Below the pieces are notes generated by a model. The model did not search any database. It was given only the letters and a program-made list of their open reading frames with translations, and had not been told where the DNA came from. Both the position numbers and the translations under genes were made by a program. A stretch of 64,000 nucleotides of DNA from Vermamoeba vermiformis (lineage: Eukaryota > Tubulinea > Echinamoebida): positions 1 to 64,000 of the forward strand of contig JBEWZL010000298.1 of assembly GCA_045837725.1 (NCBI GenBank), written 5' to 3'. How positions within the stretch are numbered: the stretch's first letter is position 1; each line of letters begins with the position of its first letter. Positions 37,514-48,359 of this stretch are shown in pieces.

Positions 37514-39325
37514 ATGCAAGCCAACGTGGTCATTAGCAATGTCGATCGCTTGTTCGCATCTGGCCAATTTGAGCAGGCCCTTGAAGTCTTGGAGTAAGAA
37601 TTGACACATAAATTAATATAATATTCTAGACATTTTAATAAGGAGTAATTGTCATATCTCACCAGATCAAATAACAAAGCTGATCTTCCTTTGCGTGAAA
37701 AGGTTCAATTATTGCTTTACATGGCCAAGTGTCATCAACAACTCAAGAATTTTAGTCGAGTAAGCATTTAAATATTATCCTACCTTATAAGAGATTGGCA
37801 GCTCATAGGAATGTACAGGTGAATAAACTTGCTACATCCGCTATCGACTTGTACACGACCACTACACTGACTAATGCCAACGAGAATATTGTACTCGCCA
37901 AAGAGGATAACGAGCTGCTAGCGCTACTATATTCAATACGCTCAGTAGCCCAAGAAGAGAATGAAAAGATCAGAGATGCAGTGGCTGACTTGGAACGCGC
38001 TATGAGTCTTAGCGAGACAATGAGGCACGGGTATGAATCATAGTAATGCATATATATCGTCATTGTCCTCTGACGCGTATGTTCCTCAGATCCGCGTACA
38101 GGCAGCGTCTGACTCGCCTCAAAACACTGCTGCAGCGCATTGCCAATGAAGATCGCAGCGGTGAGTTCACCGACTACTATCGTACCATATATAGACTGCA
38201 CATATTACGCAACCTGCCGAGTACTGCAGCACTCAACACGCCTTACCGCGTTGACTTTCGTTTGACAAACGAGTTTGGTCTGTTCAAGTACGAGGAGATT
38301 TCGCAGCACGTGGGTTCATTGCCGATGCACATGACAGTGCTCGACAAGCACGGCCGCGTGTTGAATGGATCGACATTAGAAGTGCGCGTGGTGGGTGAAG
38401 ACAAGTACGTGAAACAGTCTAGTGAGGCATGCACTCGAACTGACCAATCACAATTAGAGCTGAGATCACTGCACGAGGGCGAGCGAGCTTTATGATTGCA
38501 TTGAGTGCTGGGCCAGAGATCAACACTAGCGACTCTATTCACATCGCATTCTCTGTGCACGGTGCGCTGAAGGACTACGTGATCCCCGTGCTGACTGCAC
38601 CGATCTGTGTCGCCAGTCACGTGACTGACAGCAGCGAGGAAGTCGTGCCTGACCCCTACGAGTACAGACTGTTCCCAGTGCAGGGCAAGCACGTGATCCT
38701 CAAAGAACAGATCTGCGAGATTGCAGGCAAAGTGTGGGACTGTGCGCTCTTGTTGATCAGATTCTTCGAGCGCGAGCAGATCTCGTTCACTGGCAAGCGA
38801 GTGGTGGACATTGGTTCAGGCACTGGCATCAGTAAGTTGTAACTCTCACCAGCTCCTACACAATACTCATATACTAGTGTATTAACCGTCATCACTACAG
38901 TGGGTCTAGCATGCCGCCAACTTGGTGCTGAACACGTCATGCTCACTGATCTGGACAAGGCACAAGAACTGTTGCGCGCTAATATTGCACTCAATCAAGG
39001 TCCTGGTGAGAGTGAGCACGTGACTACTCATTGCCTATTTTGGGGTGATCAAGCGCAAGCTCAAGCTCTCAATCCCCCTGTAGATCTGGTAGTCGCGACT
39101 GATGTGATCTACGAATACAAGTTCTTAGATCCGCTGATACAAACACTCACCCACCTCTCCGGTCCCAATACAGTCATATATCTCGCGTATCGATCACGAG
39201 GCCTCACATCCGAGCAAGAACAAGAAGCCTTCACGAAATTGAAGAGCACGTTCAAAGTACAGCAGACGCAATACGTTGAAAAGGATTTCTTAAACATATC
39301 CATATGGGTCTTGACAGCTAAGTAA
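37514..39325 (+). CDS. TPR-like repeat / METTL21-type protein methyltransferase
   Basis: About 490 residues lie in about six exons. The N-terminal 120 residues form helical pairs like TPRs (RLFASGQFEQALEVLE, then LLLYMAKCHQQLKNFSR). The C-terminal half is a class I SAM-dependent methyltransferase with motif I VVDIGSGTGIVGLACRQLGA, an acidic SAM-ribose loop (LTDLDKAQELL) and post-I DLVVATDVIYEYKFLDPL. This layout matches Methyltransf_16 lysine methyltransferases (METTL21/FAM86). FAM86 enzymes modify translation factors, but the target here is unknown. The stop is at 39323-39325. Confidence 0.75.
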
Positions 39326-39562
39326 ACATTAGTTTTAGGATTAAATAATGTGAATCTTGACATTAATCTCAGTTTATCCGTTGCCGATAATAATTTTTGA
39401 TTCAATTTCGTTTAAAATTTTAAAATCCACGACACCATTTGTTATTCGTATCAATATAATTGCAAGAACCATGTTTTCTAGAAATACACTTTATTATTTT
39501 TTCGCTTTTTCAATTTTACATTCAGTTATTTACATCCGAAGTCCTTGAACCGTTTTACGCTC

Positions 39563-40222
39563 TTAAGGGCGAACGCATTGAGAAGGTTGGCAAGGAGAGT
39601 CAGGGCAGGTGTGAGTAACACGACGAGCGCAACCAGAGCGGCCCGGAATGTAAGTGGGCCAGGGCAAGAGAGGATCAGCACCCTCGTCGTAGTTCAAAAC
39701 ACCTTGTTGTTGCAAGAAGCGAACAGAGTCGGACAACCATTCAGTGAACTCGGTGAATTGAGTACCATCGAAGTTGGTCTTGCCGAACCAGATATCGTTG
39801 ACGACAGACTTGACGCCAGCTTGAGTAGTTTGTCTGAATTGGACCTTGACGGCACCGTTGCGGGTAGCAGCGTCAATAGCAAAGCCGTCAGCTTCAATGA
39901 AGACGGAGACGTTGTTGGGGCGAGCAGTGGGCACGCAGAAGCCGTCAATGTCAGCCAAAGCAGCAGTGAGGCCGTTGTAGCGAACGAAGAGGTAAGAGAA
40001 GAGCACATCCTCGTCGAAGACTTCAATCATCTTGTTTCTGTTGCAAGTAGTGTATGATTCAGCAAAGGAGAAGAAAGCACGTTGAACGCGACCACGATAG
40101 CCGACGAAGAGAGGGCCGTTGTAGAAGACGTTCTGTGGCAAGTCGTATTGCTGAGCTGAGAAACCTTGAGCGGCGATAAAGCCGACAAAGCCAAGAAGAG
40201 CGATCAAGACAAGCTTGTTCAT
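39563..40222 (-). CDS. secreted protein with possible NTF2/SnoaL-like fold
   Basis: This single-exon frame of 219 residues has a signal peptide (MNKLVLIALLGFVGFIAA). The strand/helix pattern and WF-G-TNFDGTQFTEFTEW stretch recall SnoaL/NTF2-like domains, but the match is weak. Codons are strongly biased to C/G-ending preferred forms, unlike neighbours, suggesting high expression. A TATA-like TTTATTTATAT lies about 45 bp upstream of the start. The last 30 residues (Cys/Pro-rich) could instead be intronic if a splice is missed. Confidence 0.6.
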   Translation of the reverse strand: MNKLVLIALLGFVGFIAAQGFSAQQYDLPQNVFYNGPLFVGYRGRVQRAFFSFAESYTTCNRNKMIEVFDEDVLFSYLFVRYNGLTAALADIDGFCVPTARPNNVSVFIEADGFAIDAATRNGAVKVQFRQTTQAGVKSVVNDIWFGKTNFDGTQFTEFTEWLSDSVRFLQQQGVLNYDEGADPLLPWPTYIPGRSGCARRVTHTCPDSPCQPSQCVRP

Positions 40223-40573
40223 CTTGTGTTGTGTAATTGTGTGTTGATTGGAATTACGGTGTGAAAAATTTATTTATATCTTTTCCGTTACCGATCACGT
40301 GACTGCCGATAACTAAATTATTAACTGTCGGCAAAGATTTGCGCGAGATTGCAATAATAATTATGTGTGAATTGATTTAGAATTCGCTCGTGACATCATT
40401 GTCTAACGCAAATTACATTGTGAGGACAGAGCCAGACAGACTAAAGACTACGTCGGTCAGATCCTCACCGCATCCTCACTAGTCGAGCCGCCACAGCGGA
40501 AGAACTCGCAGAAACTGAATCGACACGAGTTGAATCATAAGCTTTCGTGTGTAAATCAGTCATTAGTCTTCAC

Positions 40574-40587
40574 AGTCTTCGAAGACT
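40574..40587. repeat. 14-bp perfect palindrome AGTCTTCGAAGACT
   Basis: It is read directly: AGTCTTC followed by its reverse complement GAAGACT, in the gene-poor region. It could be a binding site for a dimeric factor. It occurs once in the window by eye. Confidence 0.6.
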
Positions 40588-41017
40588 CGATTCTCCTTAA
40601 AGCATTGCAGTAGTTTCGTTAGCGATAAAAATAATTATTGGATAATCTCCGCTGAGCTCGTGAAAAGAAGCCCGAAGTTCTTTCGCATGGAATTCTAATT
40701 CTTCTGTGTTGCGCGCACAATCAACTCAGTCATCATCGAATACAACTTGTGAAATAAGCATCCTGAACGTTCGGCGGACGAACAACCCGTGACCCAGATC
40801 CAGGGCTGCAGCTTATCAGCTCAAACTGTACTCTCCTATCGCTCTCTACAAGATTTTATTGGTTACAGCTCAACCAGCGTGTAAACAGGCCTCGAGCCAA
40901 AGATATGAAGTAATCGTTTGGAGGAGTTCCCTGGCGTTATTTCTGTTGATTAGTTTTTATTTCAAAACTATCTCGCCGTTGAGGACGATAACGATACTAA
41001 GAACAACACTGTAGTCT

Positions 41018-41060
41018 AAGATAGCACAGTAGACTAGCACAGTAGACTAACACTGTAGCT
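41018..41060. repeat. short direct repeat, unit GCACAGTAGACTA
   Basis: Two adjacent copies of GCACAGTAGACTA are flanked by diverged copies (ACACTGTAGTCTAAGATA before, ACACTGTAGCTAGTGCAGTAG after). It looks like a decayed minisatellite of 12-15 bp units. Confidence 0.6.
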
Positions 41061-41620
41061 AGTGCAGTAGTGTTGGTTGTGTCAGTGGTGTACTGGCCTT
41101 CACACACCTGTGTTGGATGGTAACGGTCAAATGCGAAACGGCGTTAGTGATCGAGATGAACATTCAGACACGGAATCAATCCCGTATGAATTAATTATAT
41201 TATCTCAACACAGCAAGTGAAGTTAATTACCGTAAGACTAACTGAAGCTTGCGCATTTACATCTGCCCTTTTGATTAGTGAATTCGGCTATCACAACGAA
41301 GTTTAATTACATAATTATTGGTAGGTTTTTTTTGCAATTATTTACTACCAACAAAGAAAAAAATTTTTGAATCTTGTGTACTGTGATGTTGCCGTCTGCT
41401 CGGCGATCTCTGAGCAACTGAGGCATTGCATCGAATGTGGTTAACGTAGTCGTGTTCGGCATATTGAAAGGCATTGATATTTTTCGATAACTTTTTCGCG
41501 TTGTGCATCCGCAGACTTTCAGTTTGGGAACTTCAAATTTGCCTACCGCGCGGAGCCGGAACAGAGCTGATACGCGGAAAGAGACATACATAAATACCAG
41601 TAGCATACTATTGTTCTATC

Positions 41621-42455
41621 ATGTGGAAACTAGTCACAGCACTCGCAGTGTCAACTACAACTGTAACCAGCGCCATCTACGCATCAAACTCGCGCAGCAA
41701 CACTACCGACGTAGCAGCAGCAGTCAGCCAAAAAACAATGAAGCCAGCCGTATTGAAGGGTATCTATTATATTCAGAATTAATTATCAGACTTGGATTTA
41801 GCAATATACTAATTACCGTTTTTTTCAGAGCATCCAGTTTATCAGGAGATGAAAAGCAGCGAGCACCTAAAGAAATTACGTAAATTTACTACAGAGGAGC
41901 GCGAACGACATGGCTTTAAAGGTAACAGATCAGATCCCGATGCGTTTGACATTTTTTGATTGCCGACTAAGTTAATTAACTTGCAATCTAATAGGCCAAT
42001 CATTTACTGCCGACAACAAAGTCAGCATGGTCTACTTCTGGAACCCGAGCGAGAAGCAGTTCCATGGTCTCGTTCACTTTTCCAACCTCGCAGAGGGTCC
42101 GATCGGATGTGCTCACGGTGGATCCATCGCCACTGTGCTCGATGAGAGGTGCGTGTGATGACATTGTCCTAATTATACTGCGCATGTGTTTAATAATGTT
42201 CTCAGTTTTGGTCGCACGGTGTTCGAGGCAGAGGGAATTGCAGTCACAGCAAATCTGAACGTCAATTACAAAAAATTTGTACCGCTCGATTCAACGAAGA
42301 AAATTGAAGCTAAAATCGATCGAGTAGAGGGCAAGAAAGTATTTGTCAGCGGCAAAATCGTGGATCCAATCGATGGCACGGTACATTCAGAAGGTACAGC
42401 CTTATTTATCAAATACGACTATTCAAAACACGCCAATCAAAACAAAAAAGACTAA
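41621..42455 (+). CDS. hotdog-fold thioesterase (THEM4-like)
   Basis: Four exons (41621-41758, then exons starting near 41829, 41994 and 42207) join in phase into about 200 residues. The hotdog core is FHGLVHFSNLAEGPIGCAHG followed by GSIATVLDE and TANLNVNYKKFVPL. The AHGG...D arrangement matches the catalytic region of THEM4/PaaI-type acyl-CoA thioesterases. The N-terminus (MWKLVTALAVSTTTVTSAIYAS) could be an organelle or secretory leader. The stop is at 42453-42455. Confidence 0.78.
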
Positions 42456-42775
42456 ATAGAGCACTTGTACATATATTCAACGCACTGTAACAAATAAACT
42501 GTAAATAATACAACACGTTATTAGATTACAACAGTTTGATCTGAACACGATAAATGGGTGAATGCGGACAACAGGTAAATAAAGATATTTATGACAGACA
42601 TTGATATTTACAATGGCCAATAGGACCTCGATATGAAATGTACAATCCTCGCAGAAAAATAAATAATTACAACAGGGAAAATTGAGCGCGTTAGTTACAA
42701 GCCGAAATAAAATTGAATGGCGAATGAATAGCGAAGTGGTTCGAATATATATCACAGTGATTATGAGGGGGCTAT
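42456..42775. other. 320-bp convergent 3' region
   Basis: This lies between two stops facing each other and holds both 3' UTRs. A minus-strand open frame here has no protein-like composition. Confidence 0.5.
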
Positions 42776-44786
42776 TTACAGGGAGGTGTTGAGCAAGTTG
42801 AATCCGTCTTCGTGCTGCAAATGACACGTGTCAATTAGGGTGTCGCGTAACTATGTGAAATTTCATACCTCAGCGGGGGTAAAGCGGCGATAGTTGGGCA
42901 GTGAGCCGTGCTGCGAAGAGGGCGCGGCATTGTCAGTCGAGAACTGCTGCTGCTGCTTGAGCCACTTGATCTCTTCGGCCTGCTGCACCACCACGCTGCA
43001 AATAACACGTGTCAGTACCACAGATATTTTCACTGAACTTGCGTGGTGTCAAAGTCTACTCACCGCTGCAGTTTGACAATCAGTTCGTGCTGTTTGCGCA
43101 TCTTCTGCTCGAGTTTGTCGTACTGCTGCTGATTGATCTCCAAGAACTTTTTGATGGGTTCGTAGCGACACGACTCGCGCAGATGAGTGCCGAGCTCTGA
43201 CCGATTGCCGCGGTACTCGCAGCCATATTCTTTGTGCAGACAATGGACCTTCACCAGCGGACATTCGCGCTGCAAGTGTTGTTTGAGCTGTTTGCGCCTG
43301 AACACGGCCTCGCAGTTGTTCGGGCACGTGATTTGTTCTTCGGGACAGTGCGCGCGATGTTCGGCGGAATATTGCTGCAGATAGTGCGAACTGCACAGTG
43401 GGCAGGTGATCACTTTGAATGAACAGACTGCATCGTGACTGGGCTGATCTTTCTTTCTGATTTTAGCGCCGCAGCCCCGATTGGGACAGTCCACCAGTTC
43501 ATATTGACAGTTCTCCACGTGTGATTTCAATTCGCTGACTGGCACGATGGCGGGACAACCATCCGCGTCTAATAATAGAATCATGAGCGGGGGTGATCGC
43601 TAAAGTATAGTACTGCATACCAGGCACCCAGAAGTCGTTCAGATCCAAAAAGAAATCTCCTTCATCGACGCGTGGTGCACCGCCAGGCACGGGCCAATTG
43701 AACTCAATGCGATCAGTGCTCGACACGTCATCTGCTTCAGTGCGCAGTCGTACTCCCCACCGACACCTCGCTGGCAGCACTTCGATTGCCTAATTAGGAA
43801 GTCAATTTCAGTTGATACACTTGTTATGGCAAGAGCCAAACTAGACATACTTCAACTATCTCCTGATTGACGGGCAGTTCTTTTGGACCACCTTTGGGAA
43901 ATTTCATGACGTCGCGACAGAGCGGACAGTAATTGCTGTGTGCTTGACCTGACGTCCAGACTTGCTCGAGACACGGGCCACAGAAAATGTGACCGCAGCC
44001 TGGAAGAGAGCGCGGCAGTTTGAGCAGTTCATTGCACACTAAGTGCAGGTCAGTGACGCGTGTTCAGTGAAACAGATCACGGGACTTACCGGCGCAAATC
44101 GCCCACGACGGCACGCGCACCAAGAGGTCGTCAGTGGTGGGTGCGTGCAAGTAGTGACTGAGCGGCGAGAGACCAGTCTCTGAGGGCTGCGAGCTCTGAC
44201 TCGAGTTGAGTGGCGTGCTCAGACTCGTCGGGGTCACTAATATGTCGCGCGGACTCGTGGCCCCTTGTGCTGGTGAGGCTATGACACCTGTCGCGGCAGT
44301 GCGGTCATTGACAGGTGTCTTCTGAAAGATGTCTTTGATTGCTTCACTGAAACTCTTGCTCCGTTCACGAATGATGGTGAGCACGGACATGGGTGACTGG
44401 CGCTGATTGGTGTTCGAATTGGTGTTGCTCTCAGCCTGGATCGGTATCGGCGCAGTGCTGTCAAACAAGTTCTCGTCCATATTTACAGTGTTGTTATTGT
44501 TGGTGTTGTTATTACTCCGCGCATTGCTGTTGGCTGGAGAGTAATTCATATTTACAGATGTGCTCGAGTACGTGGGGGCACTGCTACCCGGTGTAATGTA
44601 CGTGTTGTAGTTGTTGTAGTTGTAATTCCGCCGCGAGAATATTAATCGGTCTGAAAACAGTTTGTTGCCGGACAAAGTTCGCGCTGCGTTTGTGTTGTTG
44701 TTGTTTGTGGATCGACGCTCTGATGTTGGTTGGCGCGAGCCGTCATCTTGTGTTAGAAGCTCGTCCCAATCCTCTTCGTCTAGCAT
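42776..44786 (-). CDS. RING plus TRAF-type zinc-finger E3-like protein
   Basis: About 570 residues lie in about six exons. The N-terminal 230 residues are low-complexity, Asn/Ser/Thr-rich. A RING finger follows: ICAVCNELLKLPRSLPGCGH, then FCGPC and YCPLCRD. TRAF-type zinc fingers come next (CQYELVDCPNRGCGAKI, CSFKVITCPLCSSHYL, EEQITCPNNCEAVF), then a coiled coil (EINQQQYDKLEQKMRKQHEL) and a Gln-rich tail. No MATH/TRAF-C domain is present. This is the RING-TRAF zinc-finger layout common in Dictyostelium. The stop is at 42776-42778. Ubiquitin-ligase activity is inferred from the RING. Confidence 0.8.
42822..42833 (-). repeat. TGACACGTGTCA next to a 3' splice site
   Basis: On the transcribed strand it reads TTGACACGTGTCATTTGCAG and then the last exon of the RING/TRAF gene. 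It is 7 nt from the exon. Confidence 0.75.
43003..43014 (-). repeat. TGACACGTGTTA next to a 3' splice site
   Basis: This is a one-base variant in another intron of the same gene, again followed by TTTGCAG. The same intron also holds TTCAGTGAA at about 43029. Confidence 0.7.
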
Positions 44787-44975
44787 ATTGATTTCCTATC
44801 CCCTTTCAAGATCTGAGTAAAATTACAATTATTAATAAAAACAATTTTAGATGAAATAAATTGAGGCTGTAATAAAAATGAAAATAAGAAATTTGGAACA
44901 TATAACACGCATATAAATTTTTTTAAGCAAAGAAACAGATAAATACAGCCTCAAACAAAAGTTCAGTCTTTAGAT

Positions 44976-45386
44976 TTACCGAATCGAGGGCAAATTGATT
45001 CTGTCGTGCAGTATACAAAGGTCTAGTACCGAAAACTCGTACAATATATGTGATTCGTCCGTATTTTGATATAGTTGAACGAGTTGTGTTGGTGTTAATC
45101 GAGTTTTTTTGTTGTTTAGAAAATTCGTAATCGCTGCATCACCCCACGAATTGACGAATGGCTGCAGAGAGTGAAGATCGGATGATGTGCTATCGAGAAG
45201 AATCAAGTAAGGTCCTTGCAAGAACGAGAAGAATCTTTTTCTTCGCGCAATCAAATGTCGATCCGTCAATCGAGGGTAAAAATAGAAAATCCTGAAATTG
45301 CAGCGATTTGGACAAGTGACAATTGATCCTTGGATATTATTTATCGAAGAGGTGTACATGAATTGACTTCTGCGACTTAGCCGCAT
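44976..45386 (-). CDS. hypothetical protein, single exon
   Basis: An open frame from ATG 45386 (MRLSRRSQFMYTSSINN) to a stop at 44976-44978 gives about 136 residues. It has a plausible folded core (PYLILLDSTSSDLHSLQPF, TRLTPTQLVQLYQN). There is no signal peptide or membrane helix. It sits 113 bp upstream of the end of the polymerase gene on the same strand. It is unrecognised; an upstream exon is possible. Confidence 0.4.
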   Translation of the reverse strand: MRLSRRSQFMYTSSINNIQGSIVTCPNRCNFRIFYFYPRLTDRHLIARRKRFFSFLQGPYLILLDSTSSDLHSLQPFVNSWGDAAITNFLNNKKTRLTPTQLVQLYQNTDESHILYEFSVLDLCILHDRINLPSIR

Positions 45387-45499
45387 GACTGCAGAAATTT
45401 CTAGCAAATTGCTCGTAAATCCGGTTTGAGTTCAAACAATTTTAACTGTACATGGTGTCTGTTACAACAAATGCAGTATATATAATACATGGTTCGACG

Positions 45500-48125
45500 T
45501 TAATCATCGTTCAATTCATCATACTCGGGTTCCCAAACCTGCAGATGTCCCTGATCGTCGTAGACAGCTTTGGCTTGTTTGGACCAGACGCGCGTGAGGG
45601 CAATAGAGACGGTGATAGGTATCTCGCCAGTCAGCTCTTGCATGGCCTGACACACTATCTCTTCAATCATGCGTGACTCCTCGTTCCAGTCGCAGGTCTC
45701 GGGTATCTCCAGCAAGATCTCGTCGTGAATGAAGCCGACCAACTTGTACCCGACTTGCATCAGATTCCACATCGCTAACTTGGCACCGTCAGCTGCGAGG
45801 CCTGAGAACGGTGTGTTGCACGCTTGAGTGAAGCCAACTCGACCGCGGATGCGGCCAGTGAGCGTGACAGTCGCGCGTCCAAACAGTCGCTTGAAGAGCT
45901 CTTCGTTGCCCGTCACTTCAGGCTGCGACACGTGCGAGGACAGTGTGCGGTACAACTCGCCCGTGCGACACACTTCCATGAGTCCGTTCCACACTTTCTT
46001 GACAAAGTAGGGGTTGTAGGGCTTGGAGTCTTTCTTTCTTATCGCTTGACCGCGCACAATGTTTCTGATGCCACCAGCCACGGCAGGAGATCGCTTTTTG
46101 TTCCACGAGAACTTGCGCCAGCACGTGTCAACATCAACGCCCAAGTTCTCAGCGAGCGTGTCCATCTCGGACTCTTTCAAGTAGTGACTCAGCTCGGGGT
46201 ACACGCGCTCAATCAACATGGCACGGAACTTTTCGGCCTCTGCAAGGACGAGGAATATGAGTCAGTGGCCTAGTGTAATAGAGAGAGGGTCATTTACCTT
46301 CGGGCTCGAGTGCGACACCATAGGCTTGTTGTGCATAGACACTCAGACCATTCGCTGTGAGACCGCTCGGAATGCCGAAATTAATCGCTTTCGCTTGCTG
46401 TCTCAACGAGCCGAACTTCTTCTTGAGCTCTGCATTGTCTTTCCACGTCATGAACTCGGTCAGGGGCACGCCTTCAATCATTGCAGCTGTGAAGCAGTGC
46501 GGGTCAATGCCTTGAATGATCACATCGGCCAGCACTGAGAAGCCGTAACGAGCCTTGCACACAGCAGCGAGGGTGCAGAGCTCGATGAAGTCGTAGTCGA
46601 GGGCCACTAACACGTGACCAGGCGAGGCCTTGAAAATCTCGCGAAATCCTCCCTTGCGCGGAGTCTGTTGAATGGGCGGGTTGTGCGCTGATGTGCGACC
46701 ATTGCGCTTGATGACAGAGTACTCGGGGTGTGCTCGATCAGATTGCAAGTGCGACAAGAATGCAATGTAATGCGCCGCTTGTTCCATGTCAATCCACGTG
46801 CGAATGAACTCGTTGTAGTCTGCGTACTCTTGCCAGATCTTGGTCGAGGTTGAAATTTTGGGGCCAGTGGGAGTGATTTTTTCGGGGATAGTCACGGCAA
46901 TGTTGTACGTGTCTCTGATCTCTTGCGCGGCTTCTTGCAGCAGTTCTTCCAATCTCTTCGTGATCACTGCTGGCTTCTGCGTGTCGCCCTCGCGTTGTGG
47001 CACAATGACACCGTCCTTGACAGTCAAATCGAACAGTCCTTGGTACTTGGTGTTGGCAATCAGCTTCTGCACTGCGGCCATCATTCTCTTCTCGAGCTTT
47101 TGTCGTGCTTTGTCGACGCGTGTCAAATCAATGCTCATGCCGTTCTTGGTGATGTCCGCCAATACAATGGCGCCCTTGACTTGAATGCCCTCGCTCAGTG
47201 GTCCATAAGCATCGAGGGCATTCACGAACATTTCTTCGTTGAGTTCGTTCATCAGACCTACGGCGAGTTGATACAACTTCTCGTAGACGATTTTAATCAC
47301 AATTGCATCGCGAACAGCGACTTCAGTCAGCTCCAAGTCTTCGTGAATGGGTGGCTTGTTGCTGCAACTCAAATGTCAATTACGAGCGTCAAAAAAGTAA
47401 ATTTTTCAACTTACGCCATGAATTTGTAGCTCGTGGACTCTTCATAATGACGCTTGCCGTATTTGTAGCGATCAGTCGCAAGTCGCAAGTCACTGAACTC
47501 CTCTGCGATTGCTTCCAACTCGCGACGAATGGTGTACTTGTCGTCCAGTGCTAATCTGACGAGTATGTCCAACAAATGAACATCACGCATGCGACATTCA
47601 TTGACAATCTCCCACCACCACTCCAAGGCCTCGGCCGCATCGTTATCCGCAAAGTAGGTGCGCATTAAATGGAAATCCAAGGCTGCATCTTGACACACAA
47701 AACAATAGTCCTTGTGGTGCTTTACAAAATCAGCCAAATGATTTTTTGGCACGACGCAATGTTGTTCTCCTGATTATAAAGCATAAATATCTAGTCTTCG
47801 GTCGCAGTTAATTTCTTATAAATTTACCTGTGCTTGCTACGGCAAATAAAACGTTGTCTTGCAAAGGGCGCAATCGGTCTTCTTTAGTAAAATATTTGAT
47901 ATACTCTTCGTCCTCAGCTCCTTTAATTATTAATTTAAAAGCCAGAAATTTGGGCTCTGGAGCAGTTAAAGATCCGTGCTGTGGTTTCCATATGAAGAAG
48001 TTGTGTTGTGATTGTGATACCACTGTAGGATAATATTCGGTGATTTCTTCTTCACTCGGCAAAGGCTCAATCGATTCTTCAGAGCGAGCTGAAGGGATGA
48101 CAGCTTGGATCGCAACTTCAGTCAT
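45500..48125 (-). CDS. phage-type family A DNA polymerase
   Basis: About 815 residues lie in four exons with introns near 46236-46298, 47364-47414 and 47757-47828. The C-terminal half has the family A polymerase motifs: motif A VALDYDFIELCTLAAVC, motif B SLRQQAKAINFGIPSGLTAN and motif C VGFIHDEILLEIP. These are closer to polymerases of phages and some actinobacteria (NFG-P-GL form) than to eukaryotic POLG, POLQ or POLN. The N-terminal region (about residues 90-200) resembles a diverged 3'-5' exonuclease fold. Introns and codon use match the neighbours, so it is a resident nuclear gene, likely old acquisition. The gene looks whole. A role in mitochondrial DNA replication is possible but no clear targeting peptide is visible. 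Confidence 0.85.
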
Positions 48126-48359
48126 CGGTTAACGTGCAAATTACCTCTTACGCTAAAATAAATAATTAAGGTGCGCTTCAGTTGAGGTAACGCAGTAAAG
48201 CAAATGAAAAAAATAAAAAAAACAAAGTTCTTTTCCTGGAAGTGAATTGAATGGTCTTTTTGTTTTTTTTGCGCTCTTCTTCTTTTTTAGCATTTCAAAA
48301 CTTGCAATCAACAACAGCTCCAGATATATCTTATTTATTGCTGGGTATACAAGACAAAA
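48126..48359. promoter_or_regulatory. 234-bp divergent promoter region
   Basis: This lies between the divergent polymerase (start 48125) and zinc-finger (start 48360) genes. It contains an A-rich tract near 48203-48225 and T-rich tracts near 48253-48290, which often exclude nucleosomes in compact genomes. No specific element was recognised. Confidence 0.4.

Larger units (their letters stand above)
40223..41620. other. 1.4-kb gene-poor divergent intergenic region
   Basis: This is the longest gap in the window, between two divergent genes. No coding frame of interest was seen on either strand. It contains a perfect 14-bp palindrome at 40574-40587 and a short direct repeat around 41020-41060. 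An unrecognised non-coding RNA or an enhancer-like region is possible, but nothing known was identified. Confidence 0.5.

Noticed and set aside
46923-47429. 168-codon open frame antisense to the polymerase gene
   Set aside because: It overlaps clearly coding polymerase exons and has no start context or domain.
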